A stretch of DNA of 64,000 nucleotides, from the NCBI RefSeq assembly GCF_000524195.1, contig NW_020170450.1, positions 124,001-188,000 on the forward strand. The letters run 5' to 3'. Positions 38,101 to 53,100 of the stretch are shown here, piece by piece. This DNA is from Echinococcus granulosus. Its lineage: Eukaryota; Platyhelminthes; Cestoda; Cyclophyllidea; Taeniidae. Made by a program: the position numbers and the translations under genes. The notes under the pieces were generated by a model that was not told the DNA's origin, did not search any database, and was given only the letters and a program-made list of their open reading frames with translations. Every line of letters begins with the position of its first letter. Within the stretch, counting starts at the first letter, position 1.

Positions 38101-41100
38101 TCCAACGTAAAATTACCTATTATCTCATCTAAATGTCACTTAAGACGTACCGTATCTTCCAATTTGCATCGGTCCATCGACACGAAAAACCACCACCACC
38201 ATCACCCCTCCTTCTTGCCTACTCAATGTTTTATGGAAATCAGACACGCTTTTAGGCTAAGTGAATTGGCAAAAAAGTTGTCCACCCTCCTCCTTCTCTT
38301 ACTTTTGGTTGCAAATACACTTTGCGTCCATTTTCAGCCCCTCCCAAAGTTGTGTCCCTCCTTTTTTTTCGGGAGGGTAAGGAGCTTCCACTTGAAGTAT
38401 GTGCATGTATGTGGGTGCAGGCATCCATGCATCAAATTTCGCATTTTGACAGATAACCGTTCCACCCACTTTGACAGTTGGGAAATAAATATGTCCATAC
38501 ACTCACACACACATACGTATAGGCAAATATTTTTTCTCCTCTTATGGACAAATATTTTGAGGTGGGGCGAACACGTCCCGGGGGCATAGGACTTGGACGC
38601 AGAGAGGAGGAAATTCGTGGTTCTGGCAATAAAGTTGGCGAGTAGGTAAAGTTAGGACATAAGTGAATGTACTACAGTGGAAAGGCTGTCATGATGTTGT
38701 CATCCTATGTCTTTTTATCTCAGATAACCTATTTTTCTGCAAGGATTGGTCTAAACTAACTTCAGAAAGGTCTTTAGACACTGCAATCTTTAATTCAATA
38801 GGAGGATCTTAGGCTTAAATGTCATGGGGGAACTAATTTTCCCCAGACTCCTGAATATGTATGGAATCTCAACAGTTGTTTTAAATCCTGCCTTCTCCAA
38901 GGAGGCGAAGAATAACTGGAGTAGTACCGTGTAGGGGCGACTAGGAAGCTGCCGATGTGGACCTGCGTCCTCTGCATTTCTAGTTGCTGAATGGAGTCCA
39001 GTGGAGTCAAGTGAAGTTAGGAGTGACGGAAGGGAATGAATGCAGACTACTATCTCCTTGAGCCGATGTTTACCCGGCTTTTAGGCATTTGTTTCCATAA
39101 AAAGCGAGAGAGCTATAAAATGCATGCATTAAGGACAAGTCCATTGAATTCTTGCAATGCGGTGACAGGCGAAGTCATCAAGCGGCATTGCTGGTAATGG
39201 GATTAAATGCCTCCTCGCTTGGTGAAGCGATTAACAGGGGCTCTTCTACCCTAGAACGTGGGACATAGTCCAGCCCTTTTCATTATCTCCCAAACAGATT
39301 CGCGCTCGTTGCAACTAGCCTTGGAAAAGCAAAGTATTCAGGAATCCAGATCAGATTTCTGGTACATTCTGCAACTAATAGGTGGGACCCTCCCAGATCT
39401 GCTGATTTATCCAAACATATTCATTCCGATCTCGTGCTTCGTCACATCCACGATAGAAGTCAGACGGTGGAAAGAGACAAAGAAGGAAAAGGGCTATAAT
39501 ACACACCGATATTGTGTCTATTGTAGTGAGTAGCCAGACTGTGTCTTCGTTCTATGCTGGATGTACTCCCCCTGGATAGCATGACTCTTCAGCAGTGTGT
39601 ACAGCCTTACAGCCACTGTCTCACCGTTCTTCCATGCTGCTGTGGTGTTAATAGGAATTCACGGATGCCTTGAGACGTCTATAAAGACTACTGGCATGTC
39701 TAAGTTGGTACAGATAACAGTAGCATCATAAAAAGTAAATTTATTACATTGTCAAAGAGAGTTTCCTTTTTCTTTGAAGAATCTTCACGAAGAACAAAAT
39801 TGAGGAGGAGGATATCAACTTTGCCAAATTTATACCCCACAAAATAGATTTCATGTAATTCGAATATGCAAATCTACTCCTTTAATGATTACTTCTGGTA
39901 ATAAACTTGGTTTAACTCAAGAAGGATGGCAGAGATGGAGAAGCAAATAAAAGGGGCATAAAACCTCCCATCATAGAAATTATGTCCCACATGAAGAGGC
40001 CCTATCATTGTAGTCAGTCGGAGTTCTCAAAAAATGTGCAAAACGGTTTGTCTTTCTATACTTTTTCACAGGAACAAACCAACCAAAGACAAATTAATTT
40101 TTGCCTACGCCTTGACAACAATAAATTATAAATCTTCCTGTCTGGAGTACGCGGCTAGACAGACGAGCATGTAAGTAGGAAAGCTACACATTAATCATAC
40201 TAAGGATTTAAATTTACCTTAGGTTGTAGAAGCCACTACTAATACGTTAAAAAAACAGAAATTCTTGTTTGAATTTACAAAAAGGTGTGACCTTCGTCAA
40301 TCCCCGGTTTCTCAATGTGATTTTTATGAATAAACCTTTGCTTTAGGGAAATTTCTGGGGGATTTTTCCTCTTTTTTTAAGAAAAGTACTTATAAAGCAC
40401 TTAAAAAAGTAAACTCCTTTACCGCACATGACTCTACATCTGTCACCGGTGTTACACTACAAAAATTTCCCTAACTACCATTTCTGTTACTGAAAAACAC
40501 TAAGTTGGGTTGTGTGGTAAAGCGAGTTGTTTTTTTTTCATGCTCATTTCCCAAAATAGCAATATGATAAAATTATTTTAGGCCTCGAACAGGTCTTTCA
40601 TTCTAAAAAAGTATAGAAATTATGATCTTTTTCTTTCCCTTATATCGAGGTAGACACATTTACCGGTGGGAGGGGTTGTGATCAATTGGACTCCTTAGTA
40701 AGACAGTGAACTTCCACGTCTCTCCCTCCTCCTTAGAGATGAATATATTCTTGTCGATTCAGTGTGAGAGTGAAGAAGTAGCAAAAATCTGACCCATCCT
40801 GGATTTTCATTGTTTCGACCCGAGGAAAGTATGTATATGCATGTGATGCAAATTAACGCTGAAAAAAAACTTCTTATCCTCCCATTTTGAGAAGTTTCTA
40901 AGCCATTTTGTTAAGGAAAGTGAGAGAGACATGACAAATGTTAAAGATAATGCCAAAAATTTACACAGAAATTAAGCAAAACTTGGATGGTGTATTGCTG
41001 ACAGCACAATAAGACATGCCCACCTGACGCGTCTAGTCAAAAACCTTTGTTCACACACACACACATGCAAAACGCAATGAAAATGGGTAAAGTGAATTCC

Positions 41101-44100
41101 CGTCCGCTCGTGTTTTCTATTCCCCAGCAATCAACTGACGTTGTTTAGGTTATCGCGATCAGCAAGACTAGGTTGAGGTGTTTGCACTCGTGTGTACGGC
41201 TTAAAATAACACCTATAAATTCAAAACATGATGGACGCACCAAGGGAGCTAGAGAAGAGGGTAGGTAACCACTTAGCTTGGCGTGGACTCCACGTCAAAT
41301 GTGCCTCCACAGTCTGCGCCTCCACCCCTTCCATACTCCTCTAGCCTTCCAGTTTCTCTTCCCTTCTGGAATTTCAACGATAGATTCTTCCGGTTTTACT
41401 TTGATATTATAACTTTAGAGCCAGTCATCATGGCAGAATTGAGTGACTTCAAATTTCAGGCCAAAAATTGCTTTAAAAGCGAATTTTTGGCAGTTCCTTC
41501 TATGAAATAATGGAAAGCAAAAGTGCGAAATCTTTGTGTATTTTAGCGAAGCTACTGGGAGGAGAAAAGTTTCACAGCTCCGTCACTTCCTGCACAACCG
41601 TCAGGTCAATGTATGCCGATGGAAACAAACCGAAGTAGCATGTCTTAAGACATAGATGCAGTTTCCATTAGTTCCTTTTTTTAAAGAAATATTTCAAAAA
41701 ATATCCGCGAGACCAGTGGTTTAGTAAAAAAGAATTGGAAGGCAAAATATCCTCGTGAAGTAAGTGATGAAAAGCGGATATAACGTCGTTCCAGTACAAC
41801 TTAGGATAGATAGCATGTCTAGACGTCTCAGAGGGAGCACTGTTTTCTGTGGATGGTTGATTCTGCAGAGTTTTACAGTGGAAACGACTGCAATTTGCGG
41901 GAGATGAACTATCGCATCTGATTTCGTGAAGAAACTACGCAAAGCCACGAAAACGACACCTTTAACCCTCGCTAGTTTCGCCGACCGTCTTACCGCGCGA
42001 GATATTCACACCCTACAACTTTGGGAACGCATCTCGATACCCTGGAGGCAGTTCACACTCCTTAGCCTTCCAAGTCTTCTGTAGCCCCTGAAGCTTTCCT
42101 GTGCGCCTTGTTGCAGCTTCGATGGGGGGAGGGGGAAGTTGTAACCACTGTCATGCTTGTCAAAAATAACCGAAAAACCCTTTCCACCTCACGGGAATAC
42201 TAATTGAAAATAAAGACAGCTTTCCGTCAATTACTTGATCGTTATTTTGTATTTCATGCAAAAAACTACTTCCGTTCTTTTTTATTCAAAACGTGAATTG
42301 GTGGAGTTCTTGAGAGGGCTGACTGGTTTCATATAGGAGGAAGAAAAAATCTCTAAAAAAAAACTTTATTATCTGCGAAAGAGACAAGGCTCTTCAAGGT
42401 AAAACCTTTGTTTATTCACAAGTTGTACAGATTTTTTTAACCACACCTTGGTTGTCAGACAAATGAGGCAGTTTTTGTCTGTCAAACGACAAAATGACAG
42501 TTTTTTTGAAACAAAAGCTGCGTATGAAGGCGCTTCGCGCACTCAAAATACGCTGACCAACTTTTTTGTTTTATTTCATAAACAAACATAAAAAGTTGGC
42601 TTTACTCATTCCAAACTTTTGAGGTAAATACGTTCATTTTGAAAGAGATGGAGAAGATACCCTTACGCGTCATAACCGTATAGTATACTTATAAAGCTTG
42701 ACCTTACTTCACGGCTCTCTTGAAGAGTTAAAAATAGCTTTTGCTTCAGAAAACGCCAAAAAAAAGCATTTAGTTGACTAATTTTGTCACCTTAAATTTG
42801 CACCTTTGTGGTGGTTAAAGCACTTTGGTTAGGAGTGAAAACATTACATTACTCCTATAAGCATTTTGGTGGCTTAAGTGACATCAAAAAATTGTCAAAA
42901 CTAGACACAAAAAGTCTCTAAAAGTGTCTAATCTTGAAGGCTAAATTGTTAGTTGGACACTTCATAGGAAAAGCGATGTTACTCCTCACCCGCGAACGAG
43001 ATACCCAGCTGAAACCAGCCACTACACATCCATACACTCCCCGAGTCTGGGCCAAAATTACCGACATCATGCTGGTAGACAAAGTAAAACTAACCTTGGA
43101 CCTTGATCACCAATTTTGCACGCATTCTCCTCTTCCTCGCCTTCTGTATCTGTCGAGATGACAGGTGTCGATTGTATTGATGATGGTGTGGGCTGAGGTG
43201 AAGAGGAGAGAGGAAGCGTGGTGCTTGAAGAGGTTGTTGACATCGATGCTGTCGGTGAATTAGAGCAGTGCTGCTGATGCGGATGATGTGGCTGAACAAC
43301 CACGATCACTGTGGAGGCTTGAGAAGTGTTGTCATCCTCTTCAGGGATTTTAGAGAGAGGAGCACACCGAGTGGACTCCTCTAAGGCTGAAAGTAGTTGA
43401 GTGGGTTCACGCTGACGAAGAGATCCAGATTCGGGTGATAGAGGCTGAAAAAGTGAGGGATATTTGAGGCGTTAGCCTTCATTCTTCACACGAGGAGCTG
43501 TTTTATTGGCATCTTTCCTACATCAATTCAATGCAAAAATTTGTTCTATAAGTGAATTGGAAGAGATATATCAACAGATAGCTGAATGTGCGATGTGTTG
43601 GAGGAGAATAGCCTTCTGCCGACGGATATATGCAGCCCCAATGGTAATGTTTGCTCGTCGATCTACTAGAAGATTCTACGAATTCCTCCTTTCTCAATCG
43701 TTTTAGAAGCACATCTTAGCACTCTCGCTAGATTCCTCCTGATTGATGAGTAGCGCGTGGAGACGTCTTAGATGTGATTAACGTCACCCCTACAAATTAG
43801 GACTGACCTAAGCGTTCCGTACTTCAAGTGGCAACCGTGTACAGAGGTACTGTTGTTCTTAAGGCTCTCTATTTCTCTTGATCACAGGATTCCAGCTACT
43901 GGCAAAAGAAAGTAGCTTACTGTACCAATTCATCTAGGGTCCAGCACTACCTTTACAAATGGACTTCTCGTCGATGTTATGCATCTTGTAGCGGTACTGT
44001 TTCACCATATTCTTCTCGATTATGTTCTTCATTGTGGAAAAACTCACTGGAATTCATGTTTCAGTTGGATCAGAAGGGCTACCACATTGTGCAAGAAAGA

Positions 44101-47100
44101 GGGTCTGTAGAAAGTGGCACAGGCCTTATCAAGGGACCGAATAAGTTTGCGCGACTTTGGATACACCTTGTTACAACAACATCTTGCAGGTCTTGTAAAG
44201 ATTGAGGAAGCGTATATATTTCGGTAACCACAAGCACCGATAGGACAGCAACAAGTCGGTCCATCAAGGTAGAGTTCACCGTTGTGCACTCGCCCACCAC
44301 TTTCCTTTCCAACCCTCATTTCTTGATACCGGTGGTTATCGTTAGTGAGTAAAATAATTTTACACCTGAATTTGAAAACCATTCACTCATCACATGCTCC
44401 ACACTTTTGGGATAGGCACTATATCCTTAGAAGACCATGCACACTATGCGAGGGAAGTCGCTGCGTTTGTTTTCTTTTGTTTAAGACCAACCAACCGCTG
44501 GTGAGAATGATCGTTTCAACAGAAGAGTGCCAGGACAAGTTGATCAGTCGGGGAGAACGAAGTGTCATTTGTATTGCGAGAGTTACTAATAAGAAGGCTT
44601 GGAGCTTAACAACGGAGGGAAGAGGCTACTGCGGAAACCGCCGCCCTACCCTCCTTAGTCCCCTCAGGATGTTTCCCGCGGTGGCTTTCGTCAAACAAAC
44701 GCCTGACAAGTGGGAAACAAAAGGAGTGAAGAAGGAGCAGAAATGGCAAGTTTTCTTGCTCAAGAAAACTTTGTATAAGTAAAACATATGTGGATGGCTT
44801 ATCCGACTCAGAAAGGATTGCTAACCACCACCTGTAGAAGGAAGTGCTTTCTGTGAATCAGTCCTTATAGTGAAGGAACAAAACTGCACAGGCATGTTTG
44901 CACATCAATCTATTCTAACAGCCTTTTTTTGTTACATCTTAAGCGAGAACTTGGTCGGGACGTTGTTAACAGATCTGATAAACTCACTGTGATGGAAGGA
45001 CAATCCCTCACTGCTCTATGTCAAAATGACAAAGCAGGAGAACCACCTCTTAAGGCAGATGGATCGTGGGAGACTCACAACAGAAGGACCGTTAAAATCA
45101 CCTCGACATTTGGTAGCTTCCCTCAGCACAAAGCTTACACTGACTGCCGGTAATTAAAGGGCAACCAGATGGGAAATCGAACAAGTCACTCGGCAGGAAA
45201 CAGATTACAAATGAAATGTGAAATTGGTGGAGTCATGGAGAGGAAGTTGAGGCGTTTGTTCTTTGCTTACCCGTTTATCTATTCATCCATCCATTTCGCG
45301 ATCTCCGATCTATCTTACTTTCAGTCATCTGACTAACCGAGGCGGATGCAGATGCCCTCCGGGCGTGGTAGTCAGCTTAGCTCAGCTAAGTATAACCGAC
45401 TTAAGTGGGTACAGCCTCTCCCCAAGCTCCAGTGCAGCTTTCTTAGATTCAGCGGTCGAGTCAGTGGGCTATAAGGCTTGAGGACATCTGAAAGATCCGT
45501 AGAGCCCGGCAAAAACTTGTCTTTAAACCATTTGACGCCAGTGCCAAGCCGGTTCTCCTTTCCATCCGCTTTTTCCTCCAGATGCAGATTTGCTTGTTTA
45601 AGCGAGAACGCATTGGCGGCAAAATAACTATCTTTTAGTGGCGACTTTGCCAGATTTGGGGCAAAAAACGGAAAGGGGTATTCTGTTCTATAAAACCTCC
45701 AGCTCCGCAGTTCATTCAGACAATTAAATATTATTGTCTCCCAAGTAAAGGTCCAGGAATGGAATTGTTTAATTTTATGCCATAAAGTAACGCATAAATA
45801 AAAAATAAGGAAATTTACTGCAGGAGGTTTCTAAAAAAGTCCATTTTTATATGGTTTTCAAGTTTGTAAAGCATTAGGGGATATATAAAAGGAAGTTTTA
45901 CGGCTCTTCCAGTCACCACTTCAATGCGGTATACTAGAACATATTTTTTCCCAAAAAAATGCTTAAAATTTGCCTTCAAAAAGCTTAAAGCCAGTTTATA
46001 AAAACTTCACCATTTTCGTTTAAAAGAATCGCGTCTTTGCGGCAAAAAGGAAATTTGGCTAAATTTCCGGGAAAAAAAAACAAAGTGAGAGCGAATTCCC
46101 GGTGAAAAGAATGTTTTATTTAAATATTTTCCAGGCAAATATATGCATCTTACTAAATATAAATTTGCGCCTATTTATATATAATTTTCACGATGGATTG
46201 TAGTATGAAAACGTTCTTCGCCAAATTTCCAAAAGATCCTGGAAAGAGGGAGTTGGAGGAGGCGAAGGGGGGGAAAGGAGGGCATTTAGCGTGCATAAAA
46301 TTAAAAGTAATGCGATTTCCCGAGCAAAACGTTTCACAGTGGAGTGGACTACCAACGAGCGTCCATTTGGAGGGCTAGAATAGGCTTTGAACTTTTGTCC
46401 ACCTTGGGGTCTGCCGAGGCTCGGCTCTTGCAATCTGTCTGCTCCGCAGACTCCTTTTTTTCTTCTTCAAAAGCTAGTTTTGTGGTAATTAAATGTTTCA
46501 GTGGGTTGTTTCTTAACAGAAGCCAAATTTGTGTAGTCGTTTTCAGCTATCAAAAGATTTACGATGGATTTAGTTTTCGCTATTAAGTTTTGGACAAAAA
46601 GGAACTGCCTTAAGTGATGTCAATTAGAATGTGGTGGTCTTTCCTGTAGGCTATGGAATGACAACAGAAAGAAGGTGAATTTTCCACCAGCTGTTATCCA
46701 CCATATTGTACCACTCCTTAATTCAAAGTGACAGGTGGAATATGCCACTTCTCTGGACAGAGGGTCATCCAGTTAAGCATTAACGCATCCATTTTCAGCG
46801 CTGTTAAACGATAAGCTAGCTAAAATCGTTTGAACTTCATAAGTTCGTTTACCTATCTATCCATTCATCCCGTATCCATCCAACTCTTATCCATTCAGTG
46901 GTCCCTGATCCATCTAACCTTTAATTGGTGACCCATCCATTCTTGTGCGATTAATTCGTACCTACTGCCATTAGTCTACCTATCCGGTTATTCATTTCTG
47001 CGTCGTCAATCAGTTTCTACCTCTGTTGTCCACCTGTCCATCCGTGTGCCGCCATTTCATCCATTCTAGGTCCACTTAATTTCACCTTAATCAAACATTA

Positions 47101-50100
47101 ATCGCTTTTCTTGGGTAAATCTATCCACATCCACGTGTTGGAGGCATTTGATCAACGCCGATCCGTCCGATGTAGTAGTCCATCTATCCAACCACCTATT
47201 TTGCATGAGTCCGTGCATTCATGATCAACAACTATGGGCAGAGCATCTCCTCATCCACCACCAGTGCGGCCACCTCAATTTCCTCCGGCGAATACTGAGG
47301 CAACGCGAAATTATTTTGAGGGAATTAAAGCGGGAAATTGAATAAACTATTTCTACATGTCAAAAACGACACATTTTTGATCGTTTTTGCAACTAAACAA
47401 GGAGGTCGCCACTGTTACACTTTAGAAATCGAAGGGGAAAAAATTTCACCTCCCATTTGGAAATCATGTTTGGATGAAATGTCTGCGGGATATTTTATTT
47501 ACTTTGAATAGCTCCTTGTGAAGTTTTATGTTCCTACATAAAATCACTGATGCGGCGCAAAAAGATTCTAAAATTCTGTTTTTTTGCCAAGTAGGGTCTC
47601 ATTGGTTGACCTCGATTTGACCTTAAAAAGTGCACATTTAAGGAGGATTTAACTGTGTCACTGCCAGAGGAGGAAATAACCACATCAAAATGTATTTTTG
47701 GAAGAAAAAATAGAATATTTTTTAGAGCTTGAAGTGATTGTATGCAACTGCTACCCATGCGTTCCCACATCTTTTTGTATCTACATCTGGCACCAAACAT
47801 GGACGAATTTGGCACCTCCTTTTCCTCGCCTACTCCCACCTCATGGTGGCGCATGAGGACGTGGTCTACCGCAAAGCGAGCGATAAAAACCAACTTCACA
47901 CTTAAAAAAGCCTTCCCCTTAGGTTCACGGTTTGTAAGGAGATTTAAAGTTTACGCCAAGAAGTTTTTGACTGAAAATTTTTTGGATGTCACTTTTAGCA
48001 ACTGCTCCGAGGAGTTTGACTGTAATTTCTTGTTCTTGATGAGTTTGAATGGTAAATGAAGTTTGATGAACCAAAATTTTGCACAGAAAGATAATCAACA
48101 ATTCCTTGTTATTTTTATGTATTATTTATAATAAAGTATAGGTTTGGAGAATTTTTTTGTAATCAATTTCAGTGACGAACCGAAGACAGCTAAATCACTG
48201 CGCAATTGCCATAAAAAAAATATTTTCAAATATTTAGGAACTTTTAAAGAAAATACCAATTATATTTGTTTAACTAGGCTCCACCAGTGTAAATTTTATA
48301 AACAGGGACAGATTTGAGTTCCCGGGTGAAAACAAGCGTGAGTCCAACCGTGGCCCCGCACCTACTTTTCGACCAATGAATAAAAGGCAAAAAATATTCA
48401 ACCAAAGTGTTTCTAATTTTTTCTTCAAAATGTATTGGCAAAAGAAAAAGTAAAATGAACTCACAGAGGAATCATTGGAAGGCAGAGTTGAGGGATTTTG
48501 GGCAAATGTGGAGAGCGAGGATGCTTGTCTAAAAAAAAGAAAAGAAGTGACCCCCAAGCCTGTATATCCAGAGTTAGATTATTCAAAGTTGAAGACGCTT
48601 CGCCTCTGCCTCGGATCTTCTTCAGAAGCTGTTTCCTCCACGAACACACCCGCCAAAATCACCTCAAAATTGGGCACAAAAGGCAGGGGCAGATGCACCA
48701 TACCGAATTTCCCTCATTTCATTAAAATGAATTAGCATTTTTTTACTTGCCTGCCTGGGGCTGTGGACGCAGCCTAATGGATATTAATCGTTCCCAGAGC
48801 TACGTCTCCCCAACCGCACAATTTTCTCTCCTCCGAAACAGTTTTTCTCCCTTTTGAATGAAAAAAAAATCCACAAAAGTATTACCTAAATAGGCGAATG
48901 CAAAAAGAGGGTCACTTTTTCCAGTTTTGATTTAAAAGTTAGTACAAAATTTTATTTTTTTTCCACAAGTCCTTCTATGTCTAGCCTTCACAGGGGAAAA
49001 GGGAGTATTTAGCCCTCTAAGAGAGTGGGAAATTTTAGGGACACTGTAAAAACAGCTTTTGGGTTAAGAGTTATTGTAAATAAGAAAAGCAGTTAAGCCT
49101 CCAATAGAGGAGAATCATGAAACTGCGCAATATTCTCCCGCGGAAAACCAGAAAAAAAACCTATTTAAATGTAAGGAAAAGGTGCGGATTGATGATAAGG
49201 TCATGGATTAAAACAGAGAGGAAAGGGAAGAATTCTGACTGACTAAAAGTGAGGGCGAAAAAAGTTTTGGTCTATTTTAAACAACACCGCCGCCGCCACC
49301 ACCACCAGCATCAGCAACAGCAACGGTAGACCGAAAAGTACTCCTCTTGGCAAGTCTGCATTGGTGGTCCAAGAAATAACAGATTAGAGGAGAGGAAACA
49401 CCGTCGATTTCGACGGCGGGATTAGTAGATTACTTTTACCACGATTCGCCTCCTCTCCTCCTCGTCAGCCCCTTTTAGGCAAACATTTTACGTCTGTTTC
49501 AGAGTTGAAGTAAGTTGCATCCGCCTATATTTATATCCGCCAAGAAGGGGAAGCAAAATTTTTTGCTCTTTTCAAGAAAACATTAGTAAATTTTGCCTGA
49601 AGGAACTGTTTTTCTTTTACTAGGAAATGTGATATTATGTTGTCTGTCTACTCTCTCATAGTTCAAAGAGTTTAAAGCACTTAACTAAGCTTCTTCAAAC
49701 GGGTAATTTTTTTCCTGACCAAATTGTTATCTACCTTAATTAAAGGTACATCTAATCATTTCAGGTGATTTATACCGGTCAAAAATAAAATTCATCTGAC
49801 CCCACCTCTCAGATGGGCTTAAACCACCTCCCATCGCGCAGCTCTTTTCAAACGGGGGTTAATAATGGTAATTCTTCCGAGAAATGGACTGAAAAAGAGA
49901 AGATATTCAAAGGACCTTTCCCTTCTTTTTCTATCAAATGACCACTCTTGAGATTCAGTGATAACCGCGATTGAGAAGGAAGGGCATTTCACCACACACC
50001 ATCAGCACAAATCCATCCACGCCTGGTCGGTGTGGATCGGGGTGGGAGTAAAAGCTGGGATAGGAAGCCGAGGTCCTCTCTGTGAGAGAATTTAAACTGT

Positions 50101-53100
50101 TTAAAACCTTCTTCACTATTAATGAAAATGCGAAGAAAGAGGCTGTCTAGCCAGCTGCAGTCATGCTCAGCAGGAGTAAACACCAACTTCTAGAGGCGAG
50201 TTACGGAGACGGTTGAGGTAGTTGCTGAAGGACTGTGTGCAACCACTCCAGCTGCCTATAACTCAGATTGGTGATAATGTATGAACTACTCACAGATGCT
50301 GGACATGAATTGACTCCCAAAGTGCCGACGGTGGATCCCTAAAGCCAACCCTAAATATGACGAGAAGCTTTCGGAGCGCTGGGACACGCTTCCATAGAAT
50401 CAGTTCGTGAGGCCGACAAGACCGCAACATGCCACCCGTTCATTCAAAGGCAGAGTGGTCTTCTGAACAAAAAGTGGTGCATTCCACAGAAGCGTGAAAT
50501 GTGCAGTGGAAGCAGTTAGCCAGCTAGTGAACAGTGTGTTACAAAAGTCATTCCTTACACCACAAATCAGTCATCAACTAGTCCCAAAAAAAAACAGAAA
50601 AAGCGTGTTTTTTATCATGTGTGTATGAACGGCGAAAAGAAAAGCAAATTATTGTTAGTCTCTGGTTACCAACGCCTGGAATTCCATCACCCCATTTCCA
50701 AGTGGTGTGGGAGGAGGTGGGGATAAACCGCTCCTCTCATCAGTCATGATGAACATAATTGAAAGTCCTTATTGATACGTTAAGTGTAGATTATTTAAAA
50801 CAAAAGCAAGGCCTTCTTCCTAAGGATAAAGAAAAGAGGGACCTCGTGAATACACGGCACCCATCGTCGGGTACACTCATGACCCCAATCGAGTGGACTT
50901 ACGGCATTGTGGCGAAATTTTCAAGCCTCAAAAATGAGTAGGAATTTGTTTCTAAATCTTATCCATTGAATGGAACCTGGGCTATAATTTAAGGAGAAAA
51001 AAGCAGTCAGGAAGGCAACACCATATGGTGTTCCGATGACCTGATATGCTTTTAGGAGATGAAAATGCGCGCCTCTTCCAAGTCACCACAAGTAACAAAA
51101 TATAATTGAATGGAGGTACACCAAAAACGCGGTAACAAGTCCTTTTGGGATCATGTTTACCGCACAACTCCCACAATGAAGAAAGAGCCCTCGAGATGGA
51201 AAGATGGCCTCCTTTTCCCTTGGTAGTGAGGAAGGTCCACCAAAAAATCGAAGCTTTGGAGAAGGGCTTTGGAAGGTCATAATAAAAAAGGGGAAATCTA
51301 GCTCGTATTCTACTGTTTGCCCTTTAAATTTTTTTACCGACGTTGTCAGGTCTTACTTAGTTTCAACCTCAAAATTCAACCGCTGATCAAAACGTAGAAA
51401 GAAAGTAGGCAACACCACTTGATAGGTGGAAAAAGGAAGCTTTTAAAATATGCAAATGTTTATTTTCCTGGTTTTTTACTATTAATAAGGGAATGTTTCA
51501 AAAGATGCGGTGATTTCTCAAAGTCTCTAACCACCAAACAGTAGGTACAGATCTTTTAGAACCAAGGCCATTCAACTAGCTACCTTAGAAGGACTAAAGG
51601 TAAGAGAGTTTTTTCCTCACTTCTCCATTTCGCTTTTTCTCCTGGTGACCTAAAACATTTATTTCTTCCATCAAACCCAGTAGGGGAAAATACACAATCT
51701 TGTAAAAGGATTTTAAGTGGAGTATATGAAACATTTTAAAGGTTTAACAGAAAGGAGACACTTTGCAACCCCTCCTTGCTGCCCAGGAGACTAAACCCCC
51801 TCCCCCCTCTCCTATTTGAGCATTACGAAATGACACAATCTCATGTAAAATGGAGGAGACAGTTGAGAGGGAGTCAAGTGTGAAAAAAGGGAGAAACATC
51901 CTACGACTAGTATGTCTGCTTCTGAATAGAAAAAGTTGCGTAAAAGTGAAGGCTGCAGCCTGATTGCCTTTCGTCGAGAAGAACTTTCAGATTAAAACGC
52001 TGCAAGAATGTCAGTAAATTTGTTTTCGCAACCTTTTTTGGGGAAAAATTGTTTCTCAGACGTAAGTGGACAAGCTGAATAATCAGGTGAGAAAGGTTAT
52101 TTATGCTTTACCCAGAGGATAGAATTAGACTAACCCACCATCTCAACTTGCTGCCAAACTATAGATGTATGCAAGATGACAAACAAAAAAGCTTCTTTTC
52201 TTGTTTAAAGGCCACATTTTGCATAAGCCTACCTCGAAATTTTGGCGGATAATATTATGGAAAAAAAGGAGTTTGCTGGCCACCGCCGACTGTGTGCGGC
52301 TTTTAAAAGGAGGACCCCAAAGTTGCCGTTTCACATGGGCTATCTTTGTGGCAAAAAAAACCGTCAGGTTACAAATTTCGCACTATTTTTAGAACATGAA
52401 AAGACTTGTAATCACTAAATAACCGATTTGGCTTAACAACAACAACAACAACGGAATACAGCTGCCGCATCAGTCATCACTTCACCCCGGGGTCCGCCCA
52501 CACGGTGGCGCGTCTCACATTCTCACTTTGATAGCATTTAAATTTACCAGGGATATAAAAAAACCGACTTTTCGTTCTTCTCGTCCTGATAATTTGCAAA
52601 TAAAACAATACTTTCTGTTTGAATATTAAGCACTGCGGATAAAAAAGGGGATAATTAAACCCTTTAAGAGTACTCATCAAACCTGTCAAGGTTGTATACG
52701 AGGAAGGAGGTACTTCATTTCATCAGAAGAAATCAAAGAGTGGGGTGAGGTATTGAAACATTTAAACGCAAATTTATAAACAAAATGGATCCTCATTTTT
52801 TTTCAGAAAAACCAAAAGAGCTAAGAAACGCCCCCTCCCCTCAGACCCCAACATCCGACCCCCCTTAGTGGTCAGTGATATGATAAAAAGTGAAAAAGAC
52901 CTCAATTTTATGGAATCTATCACCACCAAAGACTTGATGCCAACTGTTTGGCCCAACCAAAAAAGTCAAATTTTCTCCTGCCAATCAGCAAATTTAAAAG
53001 GGTGCTTTTTGGTTTCTCTCCCCCACCTTTCCCATTAAAAATCATCGTGCATTTAGAAGGGTATTGCCCAGGTGAATTAAAGCTCACCCGGTTTGGAAGA

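Noticed and set aside
38095..38589. 164-codon plus-strand frame with poly-His and poly-Leu
   Set aside because: The poly-Leu resembles a signal peptide, but the rest is low complexity with no domain, and it lies inside an intron of a gene on the other strand.
44345..44782. 145-codon plus-strand frame
   Set aside because: No recognised domain, no flanking splice logic or conserved motif; treated as chance.
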